Source: Diacronema lutheri
Taxonomy: Eukaryota; Haptophyta; Pavlovophyceae; Pavlovales; Pavlovaceae
Reading direction: 5' to 3'
Assembly (NCBI GenBank): GCA_019448385.1
Contig: JAGTXO010000032.1
Span: 248,001-312,000, forward strand
Length of the DNA stretch: 64,000 nt
Shown here piece after piece: positions 42,368 through 54,100 of the stretch. The translations under genes were made by a program, and so were the position numbers. The notes beneath the pieces were generated by a model. That model made no database searches and was not told where the DNA came from. It saw nothing but the letters and a program-made list of their open reading frames with translations. How positions within the stretch are numbered: the stretch's first letter is position 1; every line of letters starts with the position of its first letter.

Positions 42368-42643
42368 TCAAGTTGGGTGCACGGTCCCTAGCCCGGCCAG
42401 CTCGTCGCTCAGCGCCCACACGGCGCGCTGCAGCGTCACGTTGGCGGCGTGCGCCGGCGCCGGCGGCTGCTCGACGGCGATCGGATGGAAGTAGCGGCCG
42501 CTCAGCCGCTGCTGCCGCAGCTCGTCGCTCGCCGCCGCGTACGCGACCGTCAACGCGCCCTCCTCGGCCGTCCAGAAGAGCGGCCGCACGGCCGCGTCGA
42601 AGACGCGCGCGCCGAGCCGGCCGAGCGCCCCCCCGCCAAGCAT
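42368..42643 (-). CDS. C-terminal part of the SDR, separated by an in-frame stop
   Basis: Follows directly, in the same frame, after the TAA that ends the SDR ORF. It encodes 91 residues with the family's usual end: FWTAEEGALTVAYAAASDE, SGRYFHPIA, ALSDELAGL. It begins with ATG right after the stop. It is either translated by readthrough, is a dead tail left by a nonsense change, or reflects a sequencing error. Confidence 0.6.
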   Translation of the reverse strand: MLGGGALGRLGARVFDAAVRPLFWTAEEGALTVAYAAASDELRQQRLSGRYFHPIAVEQPPAPAHAANVTLQRAVWALSDELAGLGTVHPT

Positions 42644-43495
42644 TTACGGCAGCTGAGCAAAAATGGCGGTGGAAACTGCGCCAGGGTGCACCGCGTTGAC
42701 GAGCACGCACGCGCGCGCGCCGCGCACGCGCCGCGCGAGCTCCTGCGCGCACAGGACCTGCGCGAGCTTCGACGCGCCGTACGTGTGAAGGACGGGCGCG
42801 CGCGCGCGGGATTCGAGGAGCGCGGCGCGCGAGAGCGGCACGCCGCCGGCGGGCGGGTGATAGTGCGCGTGCGACGTGACGTGCACGACGCGCGCGCAGC
42901 CGCGCCGCCGCGCCGCGCGCTCGAGCGCGGGCTGGAGCAGCCGGACGAGCAGGTGGTGCCCGACGTGGTTGGTCGCAAACACGCGCTCGATGCCGTCGAT
43001 CGACTCGGGCTCGGCGGAAGCGAGGATGCCAGCGTTGAGTACGAGCATGTCCAGTCCACCGTGCCACCGCACCCGCGCCAGCGCCGCGCCGCCAGCCGCG
43101 CGGACCGACGCGAGCGACGCCGTGTCGCACGCGATCGCCTCGACGCGCGCGCGCGCTTGGCCGGCGCGGATCGCAGCGACGGCGCGCGCGCAACGGTCGG
43201 GCGAGCAGCACGCCATCAGCACGTGCGCGCCCTGCCGCGCGAGCAGCCGTGCCGTTGCCAGGCCGATGCCCGAATTCGCGCCGGTCACGAGCGCCGTCTG
43301 GCCCGCGAGGTCGACGCGCGCGAGCCGCTCAAACGTGTAGCGCCACTCGCGCGCCGGCATGAGGGCGGGCGAATGGCCGACGTAGAACGGCGCGGCGCTC
43401 GACGCCGCCCAGTGCAGCGCGCTACCCGCCCGCGGCCAGAGCCTGCGCGCCGCAATGGCCACAAGCAGCGCGGACGCGGCGCCCTTCATCAACAT
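42644..43495 (-). CDS. Short-chain dehydrogenase/reductase (retinol dehydrogenase-like), C-terminus cut by TAA
   Basis: 283 residues from ATG 43495. An N-terminal hydrophobic anchor precedes a complete Rossmann core: TGANSGIG cofactor motif, LDMLVLNAGI, VHVTSHAHYH (catalytic Ser), YGASK (catalytic Tyr/Lys) and NAVHPGAVSTAIF. The frame then stops at TAA (42644-42646) and continues in the same frame with the remaining 91 family residues. I found no intron that would remove the stop. Members reduce or oxidise small lipophilic carbonyls or alcohols with NADP(H). Head to head with PEBP, 41 bases apart. Confidence 0.78.
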   Translation of the reverse strand: MLMKGAASALLVAIAARRLWPRAGSALHWAASSAAPFYVGHSPALMPAREWRYTFERLARVDLAGQTALVTGANSGIGLATARLLARQGAHVLMACCSPDRCARAVAAIRAGQARARVEAIACDTASLASVRAAGGAALARVRWHGGLDMLVLNAGILASAEPESIDGIERVFATNHVGHHLLVRLLQPALERAARRRGCARVVHVTSHAHYHPPAGGVPLSRAALLESRARAPVLHTYGASKLAQVLCAQELARRVRGARACVLVNAVHPGAVSTAIFAQLP

Positions 43496-43536
43496 CGCCG
43501 CTTTCCCGCGCTTTGCCGCGTTGGACGTCCTGTGGC
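43496..43536. promoter_or_regulatory. 41-bp divergent spacer (SDR / PEBP)
   Basis: The shortest start-to-start distance in the window; the two promoters must overlap the genes or be shared. Confidence 0.5.
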
Positions 43537-44361
43537 ATGGCTCCCCGGCGATTGTCGATCGTGGCGCTCGCGCTCGCGCGAAATGGCGCAGCGTGGGACC
43601 CGAGCGTGGACCCGGCATGCTGCGCTTACCCGCAGCGCGACCCGCGCGACTTCAACTACCCCTACTCGCACCTCCTCTACGCCGAGATCGTGCCGGACGT
43701 CATCGGCGCGTTTGTCGCGATGACGACGCTCGACGTGCGCTTCGGCGCGAGCGGGGCGCGCGTGTCGTACGGCGAGCACATCGGACCGGAGGCGGCGCGG
43801 AGCGCGCCCGAGGCGCGCTTCGACCTCGATCCCGACCGCGACGGCTCGACTCTGCACACGCTGCTCGCAGTCGACCCCGACGTTCCGTTCCGCGACACGC
43901 CGACCGACCGACAGCGGTGCGCGCCGCGTCGCGTTTGCGCGGCGCCTCGTGGCTGGACCTGACGGCCGGCGCACCGCGCACCGCGCGTGCGCTGGTCCGC
44001 ATCCTCGTCGTGCGCGCGCAGCCTCCTCTGGCTCGTCTACGACATCCCAGGCAACGCGACCGCGTCGGGCCGCACGCTCGTGCCGTACGCGCCACCCGCG
44101 CCGCGCGCGTGCGACGAGGCCGACGACCTGTGCCTGGCCGAGCATCGCGTGACGTTCATGCTGTGGGAGCAGCCTGACGGTCCGCTGCGCCTTGAGCCCG
44201 AGGACGAGGCCCGGCGCGATCCGGCCGCGCCACGAGAGCGCTTCCACGCGCGCGACTTTGCCGCGCGGCACGAGCTTGGCATGCCGCTCGCCGTCAACTT
44301 TTTTGAAACGACCGCGGCCACGGCCGCACGAGCGGGCGGAACGCGGAAGGACGAATTATGA
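43537..44361 (+). CDS. Phosphatidylethanolamine-binding protein family member with C-terminal KDEL
   Basis: Exons 43537-43916 and 44022-44361; 239 residues. PEBP core motifs: TLLAVDPDVPFRDTPTDR joined to RLLWLVYDIPGN, AEHRVTFMLWEQPDGPL, and RDFAARHELGMPLAVNFFET. PEBP/RKIP/FT/YbhB proteins bind anionic ligands or regulate kinases. An N-terminal signal-like segment (MAPRRLSIVALALARNGAAW) and the terminal KDEL predict a soluble ER-lumen protein, which is unusual for this family. The longer frame begins with TTG; ATG 43537 starts the signal. Its stop overlaps the stop of the convergent neighbour. Confidence 0.83.
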
Positions 44362-45372
44362 CCCGCGTGCCGCGCTCCTGCCCGCGTTGAGCGCGATCGC
44401 GAGGGCGACGGCCGCCGCCGTCGCGAGCGGCGGGAGCCGCACACCGAGCGCGGCGCCGAGCAGCCGTGCAATGCCGGCGGTCGCCACGCCCGCCGCGGCG
44501 CACGCGGCCGTGCCGACTGCGAGGCGGTAGGGCGGCACGCGGCGCGGCGCGCCCGCCGGCGCATCGCGGCAGGACGGCCTCGCGGCGGCGAGGAGGGACG
44601 ACCACGCGGACGCGTCCGGCGCTGCGCCCGCCGTCCACGCACAGCACAGGGTCGCTCGGCTGGCGTCTGGGTGTGTGAGGCATTCGATCGCGAGCGCCGC
44701 GAGGTCAGAACGGCCGATGCGCGCAGGCGGCGCGAGGGCGGCTCCGAGCAGCCGGCCGCGGCCCGCGCGCTTCTGCTCGTCCGACAGGCCGCCGGGCCGG
44801 AGGATGGTGTAGTCGAGGCCCGACGTGCGGAGCGCGTTCTCGCCATTCGCGTGGTGCCGGCCGGAGACGGAGAGGAGGCAATTGAAAAGGAGCGCGACGG
44901 GCGACCAGGCGGGGCGGCCGACGGAGAGGCCTGTCACGCGCACGATCTTGCCGCAGCTGCCCGACGCCTTGGCCGCCTCGACCAAGTTTGACATGCCGCG
45001 CTCGTTTGCGACGTACGGGTGCGTGGACTCGGACGGCGGCGCGGGGTCGGGGGCGAAGAGGCGACCAGTGAGTAGGTCGGCGGCGCGAGTAAAGCGCGAG
45101 ACGCCACTCACGGCGATGCACGCGCTCACGCCGTCCATCGCCGCGCGCAGGCTGGGCACGTCCGCCAGGTCGCCGGCGACGATGTCCGTGCCGGCCGGCA
45201 GCGCGGCGAGGGCGGCGGCCGGGTCGCGCGCGAGGACGCGATGTGGCACGCCCTGTGCGCGCAGCTGGGCGACCACGTGCCGGCCGACACGGCCCGTCCC
45301 GCCGACGACCAGCACGCGCAGCGCGCTCGCGTGGCTCGCGAGCGCGACGATCAGCGCGACCCGCATCGCCAT
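44356..45372 (-). CDS. NmrA/TIC62-like NAD(P)-binding protein
   Basis: Single exon, 338 codons. Atypical SDR fold with cofactor motif VVGGTGRVGRHV at about 22-33, then VAGDLADVPSLRAAMDGVSA, NERGMSNLVEAAKASG, RVTGLSVGRPAWS and LDYTILRPGGLSDEQ. The active-site YxxxK is absent, as in NmrA-like regulators and TIC62/HCF173-type plastid proteins. A leading signal (MAMRVALIVALASHASALRV) and two C-terminal hydrophobic stretches suggest a membrane or plastid location. The stop codon overlaps the PEBP stop region by six bases on the opposite strand. Confidence 0.8.
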   Translation of the reverse strand: MAMRVALIVALASHASALRVLVVGGTGRVGRHVVAQLRAQGVPHRVLARDPAAALAALPAGTDIVAGDLADVPSLRAAMDGVSACIAVSGVSRFTRAADLLTGRLFAPDPAPPSESTHPYVANERGMSNLVEAAKASGSCGKIVRVTGLSVGRPAWSPVALLFNCLLSVSGRHHANGENALRTSGLDYTILRPGGLSDEQKRAGRGRLLGAALAPPARIGRSDLAALAIECLTHPDASRATLCCAWTAGAAPDASAWSSLLAAARPSCRDAPAGAPRRVPPYRLAVGTAACAAAGVATAGIARLLGAALGVRLPPLATAAAVALAIALNAGRSAARGS

Positions 45373-45438
45373 CGCCTCCCACCCTTTCTACAGAACGATG
45401 GCGGTCCGAGTCGCCTGTCACAGTGACAGCCGGACAGG

Positions 45439-46735
45439 TCATTGCTCGGCGCGCGCAAGGGCGTCGAGCTGGGCAGGCAGCGCGCGCATCGCGTCGGCGG
45501 TGAGCAGCAGCGCGACGAGCCGCGACGGCGCGCCGCGCCCACGCGGCGCGGGCAGGCGCGACGCGAGCGGGAAGGCCAGCGTTGCCGCGCGCCGCAGCAG
45601 CTCGTCGTCCGCGCGCCGCGCGACGAGCTCACCGTCGCCGCCTTGCGCGCCGCCGGCGGCCGACGCCGAGCCAGCCGCGCCTAAACGTGCGCGCTTGTCG
45701 CCGCGCGCGCCAGCGTCGGCGGCCTTCGCGACGCCCTGCGCCCGCCCGCCCGCGCGGCCGCCCCCTCCGCTTCCGCGTCCGCCGCCGGCGCCGGCATGCG
45801 CCGCGCGCTCGCACCGCACGATGGCGACGCAGTGCTCGATTTGAAAGAAGGCGCGGACCTCCGCGGTGGCCGCGTGGCGCGTGGCCCAGTCCAGGTCGTC
45901 GTGGAGCGCGGTGTGCAGCGGCGCGAGCAGCTCGGCGGGCATGTTGACGAGCCGCTCGTTGACGAGCAGCGCGCATGGCGCGGCGCCAAGCATGGCTGCC
46001 TGGAGGCGCGCGCGGTGCGCGGACGGGCACTGCGCGAGGAGCGCGCCTTGTACCGACTCGAGCGAGCGGCTGCGCGGGTGGCGCTGCAGGACGAGGCACG
46101 ACAGGAAGGCGAGTGCGGGCTCCTCCTTGCCGCCTGACTTGAGCACCGTGCCTGCGCGCGGGCCGCGCAGTGAGCCGCCACCGGGCGCGTGAGCGGGCGG
46201 AGCGGGCGCGCTGGCGTGCCCGTCGGGCGCGCGCGCGCGCACCAACGGCGGCCTGATCAGTGAGCATCTCAGCCAGCTCGGAGATGTCGACGGACGCGCC
46301 GTCGACAAGGTCGGAGGCCTGCAGGAGCGCGCGCGTCGAATGGAAGTCGGTAGGATCGGGGTCGTGGAACTCAAAATCGATCTGCACCTGCTCGTCTGGG
46401 ATGATAGCGTCGAGCTCGATGTCGCCGTCCGAGTCGGAGGCGTCTTCATCACTCGACTCGCTCTCGACCGACCCGCCCTCGTCCGAATCGCTCTCGTCCG
46501 ATTCGGCGTCCGACTGGCCGTCGCCACCGTCGCCGCCGTCGTCGCCGTCGTCGTCCGCGGCGGCGGCGTCGCGCCGGCGTGCGGTGGCTGCCGCGGCGCC
46601 CTTGGCCGCATGTCCGCAGCGTGCCTTGCCTGCCTTAACAAAGCCCTCCTCCGCCTCCTCCTCACCACCCTCCGCCCCGCCCTCGTCGGCCTTTGCGCTC
46701 CGCTCCTCCTCGCGCCGACCGCGCTTCTTCGCCAT
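45439..46735 (-). CDS. BCCIP: BCCIP/BCP1 family protein
   Basis: Exons 46735-46243 and 46151-45439; 401 residues. After a Lys/Arg and Asp/Glu/Ser-rich N-terminus come the family blocks: QIDFEFHDPDPTDFHSTRAL, DQAAVGTVLKSGGKE (across the join), CALLVNERLVNMPAELLAPL, HDDLDWATRHA, FFQIEHCVAIVRC and SRLVALLLTADAMRALPAQ. Yeast Bcp1 is a chaperone for ribosomal protein L23 and in nuclear export; human BCCIP binds BRCA2 and p21. The middle carries a Gly/Ala/Arg insertion. Head to head with the RhoGEF gene. Confidence 0.85.
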
Positions 46736-46796
46736 CGTCGCGAGAACCTTAAAAAACTTTTTTAAGATCACGGTCACGGCCAGCCCTGGGCCGGCT
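46736..46796. promoter_or_regulatory. 61-bp divergent promoter with a palindromic A/T tract
   Basis: CTTAAAAAACTTTTTTAAG at 46748-46766 is a perfect palindrome around a central C. It is 12 bases from the BCCIP start and 30 bases from the RhoGEF start, and looks like two face-to-face copies of the T-tract motif seen upstream of NIPA and ACBP. Confidence 0.6.
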
Positions 46797-49700
46797 ATGT
46801 CGGCTCCGGACGCGTGGAGGTCGCGCGCGCTGTGGGCGCACGCGACGGGCTCGATCGTGCGCGTGGTGCGCTCCGACGCGGAGGAGTCCGCGCAGCCGGC
46901 CTCGCCGCCGCCTGAGCCGCAGCTGCGCGACATGCTCGACGGAGCCTCCACCCCGTCCGCCGGCGCGTCGGCCACACCGACGTCGCCGTCCGGCGCGGCG
47001 GACGACGACGTGGGCGCGCAGCCGAGCGGCGCGGACGCGCCGAGCGCGCCCGTCGCCGCGGCGCCCGCCGCCGCAGCCGTGCCCACCGTTGCCAACGAGT
47101 GGACCGAGCACCTCACCCTCGACGGCTTTAAGATGTACCACAACCAAGCGACGGGCATGTCCGAGTGGGAACTGCCCGCCGCGTCGCGCGGGCTCGCGCA
47201 CACGATGCCGACGCCGGTGCTCGACTCGTGGGACGACGTGTGGGAGCTATCGGGCGGCGAGGACGACGACGAGACCGACCTGTCGCGCACCGGCTCGCTC
47301 GTTGGCGAGCCCGGAGCCGCGGGCGCGCCGGCCGGCGCGTCGGCTGCGTCGGCGGACACGAACGCGGCAAGCACATCGAGGGTGCGCCGCGGGCGCTCCG
47401 CGCGCAGCGAGCCGGCCGCGCACAGCCCGGTCATCGCCAGTCAGATGGGCGGGAGCATGCCCTCGCCGCTGCTGGCGTCGCGCACCGCGTGCGCGCCGGC
47501 GAACGTGCGCGCGGGCGCGCCGCCCACCTCCATGTCACTCGCGCGCACCGTCGGCGAGGGCGTCGAGTCGCACGCGTCGCCCAAGCGCGCGCCGTCCAAG
47601 CCGTTCCACTTCCCGCTGCCGAGCATCAACCATCTGCTCTCGTCGCGCCACCGCCAGCTCGCGCAGCCGCCGCCGCCGCCGCTCGCGCCCGCCCAACCGC
47701 CCGCTCAACCGCCCGCCCAACCGCCCGCCCAACCGCCCGCCCAACCGCCCGTCCAACCGCCCGTCCAACCGCCACCGTCCGAACCGACGCGCACACCGCC
47801 GCAGCAGGCGGAGCCACTGCAGCTGCCGTCGCCTCATCCTACGCAGGCGGCGGTAGCGCGGCCGCCATCGCCTCAACTCGTCTCTGCCGATTTTTTAATC
47901 GACGGCACGGGCGTGCGCGCGGACACGCCGGAGGCGCAGGCCGTGCACACGCCGGCGCGCGTGTCTGCGGCGGCGGCCGCTGCTGCGCCCGCCACGCCCG
48001 CCTCGCCCTTTTTCGCCACCACCACCACCGCCGCCGCCCCGCGCGTGAGCGCTGCGGCAGAGCCGACGGGCGTCGCCTCCTCCGCGCCCTCCGCCGGGCC
48101 CGCCAGCCGAATCGCCGCGTTCACGCCGCAGCTCATCGACAACGAGCTCGCGCGCGCACGCCGCACGCGGCTGCGCGCCGGCCTTGAGATGGTTGAGTCC
48201 GAACGGCGGTTTGTCGCGTCAGTCCGGCTGCTCGTGCGCACGTTCCGGCCGCAGCTCGGTGCGTTGCGCACGCGCGCGCGCGCGCGCGCCGACCCGCGCG
48301 TGTGTGCCGCTCCGCTTGGTCACGTGGCGTCGCGCCCAGGGTGGCGCGGGTCCACACCCGGTCGGCGCCTACCCGTGCCGTGCGCCTGGCCGTGCGCGCT
48401 CCGCCTCGCGCCGCGCCTGCGCCGTTTGCAACGGCGGGCGTCACTCGCGGTCACCCCGTGCGCTGCGCCCTGCCCCTGCCCCTGCCCCTACCCCCGCCCC
48501 TACACCATGCCCCTGTTCCCACCCTGCCTTCGCCCTGACCCCGCCCCGCGCCGCCTCGCCTCCGCCCGCGCCGCCCCGCGTGGCGCAGAGCCGCTCGCGC
48601 CTCAGTTCGTCGCGCGCATCTTCTCGGGCCTTGACGTGCTCGGCACACTGCACGCGGCGATGCTCGCGCGCATGGAGGTCGTCCTGCCTCGCAGCCTGCG
48701 CGCCGGTGGCGCGCAGCGCGGCGGATGCGACGGCGGTGACGGTGGCGGTGACGGTGGCGGTGACGGTGACGGTGACGGTGACAGCTGGGAGGCGTCACTG
48801 TGCGGCCTCTTCTCCTCCGATTTTCTGCAGCAGCTTGGCCCGTGCTACAAGCATTATCTCGGTCACTACGCTGCATCGACGCAGACACTGGCTGCGTGCA
48901 TGCAGGTCGATGCCTTCGCCGCGCAGGTGCGGCTGCAGCCCCGCTGCCGCTGGCTTTGGCCCCTCTGCCGCTGGCTTTGGCCCCGCTGCCGCTGGCTTTG
49001 GCCCCGCTGCCGCTGGCTTTGGCCCCGCTGCCGCTGGCTTTGGCCCCGCTGCCGCTGGCTTTGGCCCCACTGCCGCTGGCTTTGGCCCCTCTGCCGCTGG
49101 CTTTGGCCCCTCTGCCGCTGGCTTTGGCCCCGCTGCCGCTGGCTTTGGCCCCGCTGCCGCTGGCTTTGGCCCCGCTGCCGCTGGCTTTGGCCCCGCTGCC
49201 GCTGGCTTTGGCCCCGCTGCCGCTGGCTTTGGCCCCACTGCCGCTGGCTTTGGCCCCACTGCCGCTGGCTTTGGCCCCGCTGCCGCTGGCTTTGGCCCCA
49301 CTGCCGCTGGCTGCAGCCCCGCTGCCGCTGGCTTGGCCCCGCTGCCGCTGGCTTTGGCCCCGCTGCCGCTGGCTTTGGCCCCACTGCCGCTGGCTTTGGC
49401 CCCGCTGCCGCTGGCTTTGGCCCCGCTGCCGCTGGCTGCAGCCCCGCTGCCGCTGGCTTTGGCCCCGCTGCCGCTGGCTTTGGCCCCGCGGCCGCTGGCT
49501 TTGGCCCCTCTGCCCCTGGCTTTGGCCCCTCTGCCGCTGGCTTTGGCCCCGCTGCCGCTGGCTTTGGCCCCGCTGCCGCTGGCTTTGGCCCCGCTGCCGC
49601 TGGCTTTGGCCCCGCTGCCGCTGGCTGCAGCCCCGCTGCCGCTGGCTTTGGCCCCGCTGCCGCTGGCTTTGGCCCCGCTGTCGCTGCCGCTGCTTGCGGT

Positions 49701-51123
49701 CCTTCGCTCACGCTTTGTTGCCCTTGCCCCCCCCCCCCCCCCCCACCCCCACTACCCTCCTCCAACCCTCGCCCTTCCTCCCTCCTCGCTCCCTCGTCCA
49801 TACCGCTCTTGCCACGCCGCCCGCAGGTGCACATCGTCGAACGCTCGCTCGCGCAGCGCGCAGCCGCTGAGCGCGCCACCGCCATCGCCACCGCCACCGC
49901 CACCGCCGCGGCTGCGGCGGCGGCCGTCGCCGCCACGGGCGACGCGCCGAGCGCAGCCGCCATCGTTGCGCCTCCTGCGCCCGCCATGCTGCACGGCGCG
50001 ACGGGCGGGGCCGCCATCGTTGCGCCTCCTGCGCCCGCCATGCTGCACGGCGCGACGGGCGGGGGCGCCATTTCTGTTCTGCTCACGGACCTGCTCGCGT
50101 GCCCAGTGCAGCGCGTGCCGCGGTACAAGATGCTTCTCGAAGTGATTGCGGCCACTTTCCGCGTCACCGGGGGCGGGATGGCGGCGGGCGCTGGCGGCGT
50201 TGGCGGCATCGCGCCGGCGGTCGACGCGGCGGCGGCCATCGCTGGCTCTGCCGACGACGGCGATGCGCTCGCCGCGTCGTGCGCCGCAACCGGCGCGGCG
50301 CGCAAGGCGGCGGCGGGCGGGGACATCGCGCGCGCGGCGCTTAGCCGCGTGCAGGCGCTCGCGACGGAGCTCAACGAATGTCAGCGCGACCTCGAGGCAT
50401 TTGAAAAAGGGCTGCGTCTCCACTCTCGGCTGCGCGGTGAGTGCCACGCGCGCCGCCCGTGCGCGCGCGCGCGCGTCCCTGGGCGTGCGGTGCGGCTGCT
50501 GCTGCCGTGGTTGGTCAATGCGCTCCGGCCAGCGGGCATGCCCCACCGGACCCCATGCGCTCCGATGCGCTCCGGCCAGCGGACATGCCCCACCGGACCC
50601 CATGCGCTCCGGTACGCTCCGGCCAGCGGACATGCCCCACCGGACCCCATGCGCTCCGGTACGCTCCGGCCAGCGGGCATGCCCCACCGGACCCCATCGT
50701 GGACGTGACTCTCGCAGCAGCAGCAGCAGCAGCATGATCACCTCTTCCCCATCCCTCCTCTCCCCTCCCGTTCCTCACCTTTCCCCGCCCTCACCCCCCC
50801 CCCCCCCCCCCCCCCCCCCTTTCCCCTCTTGTTTCTCCCCTTTTCCCGCGCGCCCTCCCGCGCGTCGCACAGGCCCCGCCCCTCTGCTTGAGGCGCCGCA
50901 TAGGCGGTGGCTGTGCGAAGCCGCCGTCGACCGACTGCAGGCGCGCCGCTTCCCGCCGTCCGGTTCGCTCCTCGACGCGAGCGTCGCGTGGCGCGGCCGT
51001 GTGCTTGTCCTGTTCAACGACGCCATCGTGATTTGCAGACCGTACAGGCCACGTGGTGCGCATGGCGGCGTGGGCGGGTCGGCCGTGGTTGGCGGCGGCG
51101 GTGGTGGCGGCGGTGGCGGCGGT

Positions 51124-51156
<33 letters not shown>

Positions 51157-54100
51157 GGTGGCGGCGGCGGAGGCGGAGGCGGAGGCGACGAGCTTGAGTT
51201 CTGCGCGCTTATGCCCCTCGCGGGCTGCGCCCTGCGCCAACTCACTGACGCGGAGGCGGCCGCGGGCGTGGCCGCGTCGGCGGCGCGCGCGCTGGGCCTG
51301 GGCTCGCGCGGCGGTGGCGGCAGCGGCGGTGGCGGCGGCGAGCAGCCGCTGGGCGCTGGTGTGATGAGCGGCAGCCATTGCTGCGCTGAAGGCTCTGAGA
51401 TGGGCGGCGATGGCGGCGATGGCAGCAATGGCGGCGATGGGGGCGATGGCGGCGGCGGGGCGGGCGCACGGCGCGCAGTTTGCGGAGGCGCCGGCCCAGC
51501 CGCGGCCACGGCGGCCGCGCACGGCTCCTCCGGCTTCGCGCACGGCGTGGACGGGACAAACGCGGCCGCCGCCGAGCTCGGCCGCGTCGGTGTGAGCGAC
51601 CTCGAGCTGCGCGCGCGCTGCCTCGTGCTGTGCCACCCGCCGGCTGTGGGGGCCCTGCTCACGTCGGCAGGGCAGCGCTTTGACCTCGAGCTTCAGAGTG
51701 CGCGCGCGCACTTGCGCAGCGCAGACGCCCAAGCCGCCATCGCTCGCCCTTTGCCGCCATCGCTCGCCCTTTGCCGCCATCGCTCGCCCTTTGCGGCAGT
51801 TTGGCTTCTTGCCAGCCGCGGACGCCTCGCGCGCCCTTTGCCGCCATCGCTCGCCCTTTCGGCAGTTTGGCTTCTTGCCAGCCGTGGACGCCTCGCGCGC
51901 CGTGGCGCGGCCCTGGCCACGCGCCAACCAGCTCACGCCCTCTCCGCGCCACCCAGCCCACGCCCACCCCGCCCGACCCAGCTCTCGCCTTCTCCGCCAG
52001 ACCCAGCTCACGCCCTCCCCGCCCGACCCAGCTCACGCCCTCTCCGCCCGCGCCCAACCGCCCAACCGCCCACCCGCCCACCGCACGCAGTGCCCGCCGG
52101 CGCCACGCGCCCGGACCGCGGTCGGCGCGTCATCTTGAGCGGCCTAGACTCGGGCGGGCGGCTCGTTGCCCTTGCGCGACAGCTGCCACCGTCCGCGCGC
52201 GCGGCGCTCCGCTTCGGCGACCGGATTGAGGCGCGCGCTGCAGATGCGGACACGGACACAGCTGGCGCGGCTGGCGCGGCTGGCGCGGCGGCCGGCGCGG
52301 CGACGGTCGGCACGAGCGATGGCGGCGGGGTGGCCGAAGGCGGCGGCGGCCGGTACGCGGCGCTTTCGCCGTCGGGCGCGCAGCAGCGGCTGCAGCTGCG
52401 CGTGCTGCGTGAGCCGCTGATCGCGTGCTTTGCCAACGCGTCCGAGAAGGCCGCGTGGGAGCAGACCATTGGTGAGCGGCTGACCGCCATCGCCGCCGGC
52501 GCGGGCGACGGCGGCGGGAAGGGCGGGCACGGGCCGTGGTCGTGCGCGGCGGTGGGCGCGGGCGCGGCGCGCGGGGACGGCGCGGGCGGCGCGCGGCTGG
52601 GAGGCGGCGGTGGCGGCAGCGTGGACACGGCGGCCGCTGCTGCAGCCGCAGCGGGTGCAACAGCTTCGGCTGATGCGCTGTACGAGGGCTGGCTTCTCTG
52701 GTGGAGGCCGCGAGGTGTGGGCGGGGAGCCTGCCGACGCCATCGCCGTTGGCGGCGACGGCGGCGTCAGCGGTGGCGGTGTGGCCGGGCCGGGCGGCGGC
52801 GGCGGCGCGGCCGGGCCGGGCGGCGGCGGCGGCGCGGTCGGGCCGGGCGGCGGCGGCGGCGAATGGCGGCGGGTGTGGGCGCAGGCGCATCCAACGGCGC
52901 GGCTCACGCTGTGGGCGTCGGAGGCGGACGCGATCGCCGCGGCCGCCGCCGCGGCGGGCACGGCTGGGCGCGCGCGCGACGACGATCCGGACGATCCGGC
53001 CGATCCGGCCGCTGCCGTGGCCGCTGCGGCTGGCGGCGCGTGCAGCGCCGGGCCCACGGCCGCGGCGGGCAACATCGGCGGCCTCGACTCGTCGCCGGCG
53101 GGGACGCTCTCGCCTGTACCGCCAAGCCCGCTCAGCGGGCCGGGCTCGGCGCCGCAGGCCGTGGCCAAGGCGCGTGCGAGCGCAGCTCGCACACTCAGCC
53201 TGGCCGCGTGGGTGAGCGGCGGCGGCAGCAGCAGTCCGGGCGGCAGCAGCAGTCCGGGCGGCAGCACCGGCTCGCCGCCCGCGTGCGGCGGCGGCGGTGG
53301 CGGCGGCGGCGGTGGCGGCGGCGGTGGCGGCGTGTGCGCGCGCGCGGATGCGGCCGTGGCGAGCGCCGGCGGCGCGGGTGGCGTGGGCGGCGCGGGCGGC
53401 GTGGGCGGCGGCGACATTGGCGGCGTCCGCGCCGTCCGTGCCCCTGCGCCCACGCCGCTGCGCGAGTTTGAGCTGGGCCGTTGGCGGCAGGTGACGTTGC
53501 ACCATATGGGTTCAGACGGCAGCCCAGTGCTCGCACTCTGTCTCTACTGCCCGGGTGTCGGCGAGGCGACACTCATGCCGCCAGCGAGCTTGGACGGCGG
53601 CGGCGCCGACGCATCCGCCGCCGGTGCGCCCGCGGCGGCCGGCGCGACGCGCGGCGGCCGGCGGCCAACAGTGCAGCGCAACGTCGGGCTCGACGCGTGG
53701 ATCGCTGCTCTCAAGGAGGCGCGCCGCCGTTCGGAGGATCTCGTGGACGAGGTGGGCAAGATCACCGGCTACGGCGCGCGGCGCGCGGCGGGCGGCTCGG
53801 CGCTTGGCGGCGAGCTCGCGCGCTTTGGGTGGCTGCGCGTGCAAGAGGGCTCCATGCGCGAGGGCAACGTGTTTGAGGAATGTGATGCGTGTGCTGGCGG
53901 CGGCGGCGGCGGAGGCTGCGGCGGCGGCGGTGGCGCGGGCGGCTGCGCGGTCGTTGGCTCGTCGTCGCCGCTCGCCACCGCGCGGCAGGTGTGGGTGACC
54001 GTCTCGCCTGGCGCGCAGCTGCTCATTTTCGAATCGCCCGAGGCGACGCGCCCGCTCAAGGCGCTCTCGCTCGTGGAGTGGGAGGCGTCGATCTGCGGCG

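Noticed and set aside
48795-49301. Apparent PKPAAAG repeat protein on the minus strand
   Set aside because: A product of the 24-bp satellite, whose length is a multiple of three; no start context or non-repeat domain.
46260-50708. A 1,482-codon plus frame through the RhoGEF introns
   Set aside because: It includes the antisense of BCCIP exon 1 and the 24-bp satellite. The DH domain is continuous only after removing introns 48259-48588 and 48927-49826.
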